A stretch of 64,000 nucleotides of DNA from Berberis thunbergii (Eukaryota; Streptophyta; Magnoliopsida; Ranunculales; Berberidaceae). Of the stretch, positions 58,664 through 64,000 are shown in pieces. The notes below the pieces were generated by a model that worked only from the letters and a program-made list of their open reading frames with translations, ran no database searches and had not been told where the DNA came from. The DNA lies in assembly GCA_003290165.1 (NCBI GenBank), contig QNQO01006252.1:22704-86703 (forward strand). The letters are read 5' to 3'. How positions within the stretch are numbered: the stretch's first letter is position 1; each line of letters begins with the position of its first letter. Made by a program: the position numbers and the translations under genes.

Positions 58664-59081
58664 AACAAAGCGCGTCTTCGTGACAAACTTAATGTGCTAC
58701 ATTCTACTGTTTGTGATTCCAAAATTGGTGTGCCCACCCCCAGCACACCACGCCAGGGTCTGAACGTCCTTGAGTTCAATTTTGCCTGCTCGGTACTCGT
58801 CGAAACCTAACCCAATAAGGTACGTTTTGGAAAATAAATTGAGAGATAATTCTCCTTCCATGGTTTAGTGGAAACCAACCAGCCAAATACGACGCAAGAA
58901 ATCACCTTCTCCTTATCACCATTGTGGTAAATTGGATTAAGTAGTAAGAATTACCTAAATCATATTTACGAGCCAGATTTTATACATGAAACGAGTGGCT
59001 AAGTTCCCATTGAGATGCCATTCGATTAGCAAACACTTCCTTATGTTGTAGCAGTTGATGATGGCGATATTTGGCCACCAC
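58664..59081. other. Unassigned DNA
   Basis: No frame, repeat or RNA gene is supported here. 'GTGTGCCCACCCCCAGCACACC' near 58730 is a short imperfect palindrome. Confidence 0.3.
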
Positions 59082-60600
59082 CACTACAACAATTAAGGCA
59101 TTTTTAAGAAAAAATATTTCTTAAAAAAAAATCAAAAATTTGTCAAAAATTTTAAAAGGAAAAAAAAATGTTACTAGTTTTTGGCAACATTCCCTAGCTA
59201 AAGATTTTTACCAAGGAATTAAATTTTTTATTGGTAAAACGGATGATAAGTCACGGAAACATGATGTTGGTAATACTGATGACCACCAAGAAAATTCGTT
59301 GCTAAAAGTCAAATTCTTTAGCAACAAATTATTTTGTTGCAAGAAAGCATTTATTTCCTATGAATTTTTCTAGAAAAAGCTTGGAATGATGAGGAAAATT
59401 GACTTGTGGGAAAATGTAACTACCTTTATCATATAACTTTTAATTGGTAAAATGCATGTATATTAACGAAAGTTGTCATAGGTACTGTTAACAATACCAA
59501 TGAAATCATTGATAAAAGATAAAATTGTTGCTAGGTTCTTGCGGCATCACCCTCCCAAACTGTAATCATTCTAGGTTCTTATAAGACCCAATCTACCTCC
59601 CAAAACTCCTGACCCGTCATAAAATCTATTGCAATTTACCAATTGAGCTATTGAATAATTGTGTTATAAGAAACAATATTATAGCTTATTAAATCAAATT
59701 ACATTTCTTTGCAATAAAAAATAATTGTTGCGTATATAATAGAGCAAATAATAATATTTTATCATGGTAATTAGGACTAAATTTTAATGACTATAATTTT
59801 TATATAAAATATTTACCACTTTTAGCAATTAAAGAAATCCAGAATATCACTATTATAATTAACAATGAAATTCTAATAGCATTTCATTGCTAGATATGTT
59901 ATTAAAATTGGTTATAACCCAATGAAATAAATTAAATTGTTGTAATAAAAAAAACGAGGCTTAAAAAAACATTTCATGAAATTTTTATCATTTTTAGCAA
60001 CGAAATAAATTGCTACTGATAATATTATAATTAAGAATAAAAAATATTTTATTGTTAAAGAAATGTTATTCGATTTTTCAAATGACATAATATAGCTACT
60101 AATAAAAATTTTCAACGAAATAATATTCAGGTACTGTAAATAATTTATGAGTTTTAAAATATAAATAAATTCATGGAAAATTTGTTACAACAAGGTTAGT
60201 GAGATTTAATGAGAAATAGATTTTCATGAAAGTAATTATCACTTTTTACCTATGAAAACAATTTGTTACCAACAATGTTATAATTACCACAAAGTTTTTA
60301 TTCTTTGCTACATGAGATTTCATTAAAAAAGATATTGTTTCCAACAAAATAAAAAACGTTGTCAATAATGTACAATTTTCAAAAAAAATTACTTTGTTGT
60401 TATAAATTAGTAAACGAGCTTTAACAAGAAAAAACTAATAGAACAAATTGTCAAATCATTATCAACGAACCAAATCATTCTAATAATGTGATTATTATCT
60501 AGGAAAACATATTTTCTTACTAAAGAGAGATAAATAAGTGTTAAAATTTTGTTGACAAGGAAAATGATTTATTGTTAAAATTAGTGTACTATAGGAGTTA
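59082..60600. mobile_element. Possible non-autonomous CACTA element
   Basis: The left edge begins CACTACAACAATTAAGG, the CACTA superfamily start. The interior is very AT-rich with scattered subterminal-type words on both strands (GTTGCTAAA, TTTAGCAAC, TAGCAACAAA). The right end is unclear: a TTAGTG at about 60580 would be a decayed terminus. No 3-bp duplication was found and no transposase is encoded. Confidence 0.4.
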
Positions 60601-61667
60601 GAATATTCCATGCTGCCAACTCATTGCTTCTTTTCTCATAAAGAGATGGTTGTCACCATCAATAACATCTAGAAGAAGATGTTCATAAAGAATCAAGGAC
60701 CTCTACATTATACCTATAGTGTGTCACAAAGAATCTCACCGTAAAAACAAGTATGTGGTGAAGTAGATTGTGTAGGCAATCAAACATACTTGTAGAGCAA
60801 ATTATCCTGGAACCTTGTTGTTTCATAAAAATGCACTCCTAAATAAATATAAAAATATAATTGATAAAAATTATTAGTTATAAATATTAAAAAATAAGAC
60901 CTGAGAATTTAAATCTCCATCCCGATCCCATCCCACTTAGATCGGGATGCGGGATCGTGAGATGGATGCCCACCCTTAGGTCACTACGAGGCCAAAAGCA
61001 GGGGCAAGTAAGGTAAGATTTTTCCCCTATTGAATTTCCAAACTTTGATCAAATGCTCAGTAGAAGTCAAAGATGATTGAGCACGAGAGGGTTGAGATGT
61101 TGGAGTGGGTGTTGTATGTTGCGGCATAGTTGGAGAAGGAGGATGTTTATGAAAGTGTTGTAATGGATTGAAATGTGTATAGGGTTGTTCAGTGGTTTGA
61201 GACTCGTGGTGCTAATGGGGGTGTGATTGGGGCGAGGACATGTCTTGTGGATTGGCTAGAGTAGTCCATGAGTAATAAATCTATAGCAAAAGTGAGCTTG
61301 ATGAATGTAAACCAAGGGGTTGAGATTGAGTGGGGTGGATTTTGATGCGAAAGGTGAGTTCTAATAGGGTGGGATGGAGTTTGGTATGGTATTATGTGAT
61401 TAATTGAACATTTGTGTTGGGTGGGAAGGGGAGTTAATTTCTCATATTATTGAATTAATTCAATTTGATTGGTGAAGACGACTAATTAAGGAATGAAATG
61501 ATGATTGAGGATGGAGTTTTAAGGCTAGTAATGGCGGAGCAATGATGAAGATGGAGAGGATTGAGCACACTTCGCTCGAGACCTACAAAAATAAACACAA
61601 AAGAGAAACAGTAAATCGACAAACATGAAAATGAAGATCAATGTTGTGAAAAGATGAGAAATGGGGT
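60601..61667. other. Unassigned DNA
   Basis: A short GATCCCATCCC / GGGATGCGGGATCG palindromic stretch ends in TGCCCACCCTTAG near 60985, reminiscent of an hAT terminus, but no partner end is seen. G/A-rich low-complexity DNA lies at 61060-61560. No gene is supported. Confidence 0.3.
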
Positions 61668-63130
61668 TGATAGGAGCATAATTATGATATTTTAGTACTA
61701 TATTTCTTATATAATTTTACTTATTTCTTGTTAATTATGGTACTAATTGCATTTTCGTGTTTGTATAGGTTTCCAATAACAGAATTCCACAATAGAAGCC
61801 AAGTGAAGCAAATTGGCAATTTAGAAATACTGATTGTAAAAGGAAACTATGCAAAGAAGGAAACTGCGAAGAAAACAATTATAAAATGAATGATACCTGC
61901 CCTGAAGCAATCACGCTTACAACCACAGCAAGCCGTCACCCATCCATAGCGTCCTCACGCTTGCAACCACAGCAAGCCATCAACCATCATTACCCATCCA
62001 CAACAAGCATCCCTCAGTGCAAGCCGCAAGCTCCAACTTACTGCTTGATCCTCATCGCAACAGTCAAGGAACCTTTTCCCTTGACCTTAATCCCTTCACC
62101 TCCATCCACAATCAACAATGAAAATTGCCATCCATCACCAAACATCAATCCCTTATCATTGCTAGACCGTTCCTCAACACCCTTGTCCACCACAGTATCA
62201 CGTCGACCTTTCTTGCAAGACCCATCTCCATCCAGCCCTTATTTCGCTGCCATCTCCCTTACACCATCTAACCAACACAGACACAAAGGCCCACCACCAT
62301 CTCGCCATCAGATTCTTCACAGTCTTGCCTCATCTCTCTCTCGCCTGATTCTCTAATTTCGCAGCCATGCAATCACCGACCACCGTCGTCCTTCTCCCTC
62401 GCAGCCTCTTCTCACTAGAGCAGATTGCACAAGGAGTAGAAAAAGAAGAAAATAGTAAAGGAGCAGATCGGGAAAAGAGATAATTCATTCTCTTCTTAGT
62501 GCTATCCGCACCCCAACTCTTCTCACACCACCAGTTCCATTTAGCACCACCACCCAGCAACAAAGTTTATTCTTACCTTTTTCTTATTTATAGTTAGATA
62601 TTTAATTATGGATTACTGTCTGAACATGATTAATATGTCTAGCTAAACTTCCTCTTAGTTAGGGGTGGATTCGAAGCCCCGAACATGTGTTTTATAAATT
62701 AATTGAATTTAATCTTCCTTGCATTTAGTGATTGTGTTTTGCTTAACCGCTTTATAAAGAATTTTTCTTTGTATGTTTGTTAACGTGGCCAACTTAGTAA
62801 GCATGCTAGGATCTGGGGCTAGAGCTAAGACATTTTCATCTAATCGTTATAATCTTGTACTCATAAGTAGTAAATACCAAGGAACGTTGGTAAGGTTAAG
62901 TAAAAACCTAGGTAAGACCAAGATGCTGATCATATTTGTAATTGCCTAGTCAGTGTTCATATTTCCACAAAACTTAATGATCTTAGAATGTTATCTAACT
63001 TGTGATTCCTGATAATCACATAATTATTACATAATATACCCAATTTATACATGTTAGTGTTTCGATTATTATATTTTATAATAATTATTTCGTTTTTATC
63101 TCTTTTCAGGAATTTGCGCTTAAACGATCA
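61668..63130 (+). repeat. LTR-like sequence of a gypsy element
   Basis: It opens TGATAGGAGCATAATTATG, a typical start of Tat/Athila-type LTRs. A candidate end GATCA at 63130 would give TGAT/ATCA termini and a length of 1463 bp. The 156-residue Pro/Ser/Thr-rich frame inside (61886-62356) is probably not a gene. No second LTR or pol is in the window. Confidence 0.45.
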
Positions 63131-63187
63131 AATCATATTAAGGCGACTATGTAAGGAATTGCACTTGGTGGTGGTACAAAGTAGAGA

Positions 63188-63303
63188 GAGAAACCCTAAC
63201 CAAAACCTAAACTTAAACCCAATTCACACCCTAAAACCAAACCCAAACCCAAACCTAAACCAACTCATACCCTAAAACCAAACCCAAACCCAAACCTAAT
63301 CCT
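63188..63303. repeat. Degenerate telomere-like repeat tract
   Basis: Variants of AAACCCTAA, AAACCTAA and AAACCCAA follow one another. A unit of about 46 bp containing ACCCTAAAACCAAACCCAAA is present twice. No long perfect array of the plant telomere unit is seen. Confidence 0.7.
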
Positions 63304-63310
63304 TATTCTC

Positions 63311-63318
63311 TATAAATA
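63311..63318 (+). promoter_or_regulatory. TATA box
   Basis: TATAAATA is preceded by CTC and followed about 30 bp later by an A/G-rich leader. It has good plant TATA form, and may drive the transcript below or belong to an LTR. Confidence 0.5.
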
Positions 63319-64000
63319 GAATACGATAGGGAATGAGAAGGGGGAGGGAGGAAGAGAAGGGAACAGATTGGAAGTGGAGGTCAAACCCTCTTCCTCCTCT
63401 CAAGGTGATTCCCACCACAGCCACCACCGTCACCACCGTGAAACAGGGGTGTGACAACCCTGTTTCACGTCAACTTTTCCATCGCCACCACTCACCACTC
63501 ACTGGTCCTCTCCACTGTCCACACTGTCACCTCACCACCACCTCCGCCGAACAGCTCAACAGGTCACGAACCACCACGAACCAGCCGCGACAGACTGCCT
63601 ACCTCACCGTGGAACAGAGCCGTACCACGACTCTGTTTCATCTTGCAACAGAGCATTTTCTTCCCTTCTTTCGGCCTCAAATCGTCTCGAGTTCCTTCTC
63701 TCACAACCATCTCGCGACCAGGCCAATCATCACCGCCACCACCTCGCGACAGAGCTCGCATACGAGCAGAAACAGTCGCAAAAACAGGGAGTTTCCTCTC
63801 CCTGTTTCTTTGCTGAATTTGCAATTTTAATTGGGTTTTCTTCACTCTATCTCATCTTTTGCAGGTACTAGAGTCGAATTGGAGACGAAGGAAGCCGCGA
63901 GGAGCGAGAACCAGGCCGTAACAGCGACGGTTTCTCGCTGGAGAAGACGATCGGCGCTGTAGCGCACTGTAGCAGGGCGGGAATTGGTTTATTTCGGTTT
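63319..64000 (+). other. Possible transcribed leader, unassigned
   Basis: The 165-residue frame (63333-63830) is Thr/Ser/His/Pro-rich with no domain. A splice-acceptor-like TCATCTTTTGCAG ends at about 63865. The DNA to the window edge is GC-richer. It could be the 5' part of a gene or a TE leader cut by the window; coding status is not supported. Confidence 0.25.

Noticed and set aside
59140..60115. ORFs in the AT-rich region at 59140-59373 and 59912-60115
   Set aside because: Lys/Asn/Ile/Phe-rich chance frames in AT-rich DNA of a probable CACTA element.
60900..60990. hAT terminus (TGCCCACCCTTAG)
   Set aside because: No opposite end or 8-bp duplication could be found.

Overview
The window is nuclear DNA of a flowering plant, most likely a eudicot with a repeat-rich genome. 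It has one clear host gene, spliced with GT-AG introns, and almost everything else is transposable-element (TE) sequence of plant lineages: L1-type LINEs with RNase H, Ty3/gypsy (one a chromovirus), Ty1/copia, MULE, hAT, a CACTA-like stretch, a tRNA-derived SINE and several MITEs. I see nothing prokaryotic, no CRISPR array and no rRNA or stand-alone tRNA gene. The genus cannot be read from the sequence.

Layout. 1-6272: a decayed plant mobile domain (MAIN-like) gene, split by an old minus-strand non-autonomous LTR element (1132-5130) that carries a 120-bp tandem repeat with a 40-residue reading frame. 6273-8566: an LTR-like start and unassigned AT-rich DNA. 8567-12672: a minus-strand L1 LINE. 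12666-19130: a palindromic MITE array, the glycine-rich end of one MULE, an LTR-like insertion, and a second minus-strand MULE with transposase, SWIM finger and OTU-protease-like parts. 20043-24679: the 3' remnant of a gypsy element whose long LTR holds an hAT MITE and a SINE, both with perfect target-site duplications. 25261-25800: a tandem repeat of about 190 bp.

26259-35606 (+) is the host gene: an NBR1-type selective autophagy receptor (PB1, ZZ, four-tryptophan domain, two UBA domains) in seven coding exons. Its 5.8-kb first intron holds a 158-bp MULE-type MITE and a nearly identical 1610-bp tandem duplication arranged R-I-R-I-R. Exon 5 lacks one base relative to the family reading frame. 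If real, this would remove the UBA domains and the ATG8-binding motif.

36584 to about 58700 is best read as one old minus-strand L1 with a stack of later events: a 1.8-kb internal inversion of its reverse transcriptase part, a 10-kb chromovirus at 41466-51465 (itself holding a complete copia element at 45547-50355 with a GTTAA target duplication), a 997-bp hAT MITE at 51789-52785, and a young copia element at 53253-58195 whose LTRs differ only by two single-base indels and which has lost gag. 59082-63999 holds a CACTA-like AT-rich region, another LTR beginning TGATAGGAGC, telomere-like repeats and a TATA box near the right edge. The nesting order gives a relative history: L1 first, then chromovirus, then the internal copia; the gag-less copia looks youngest.
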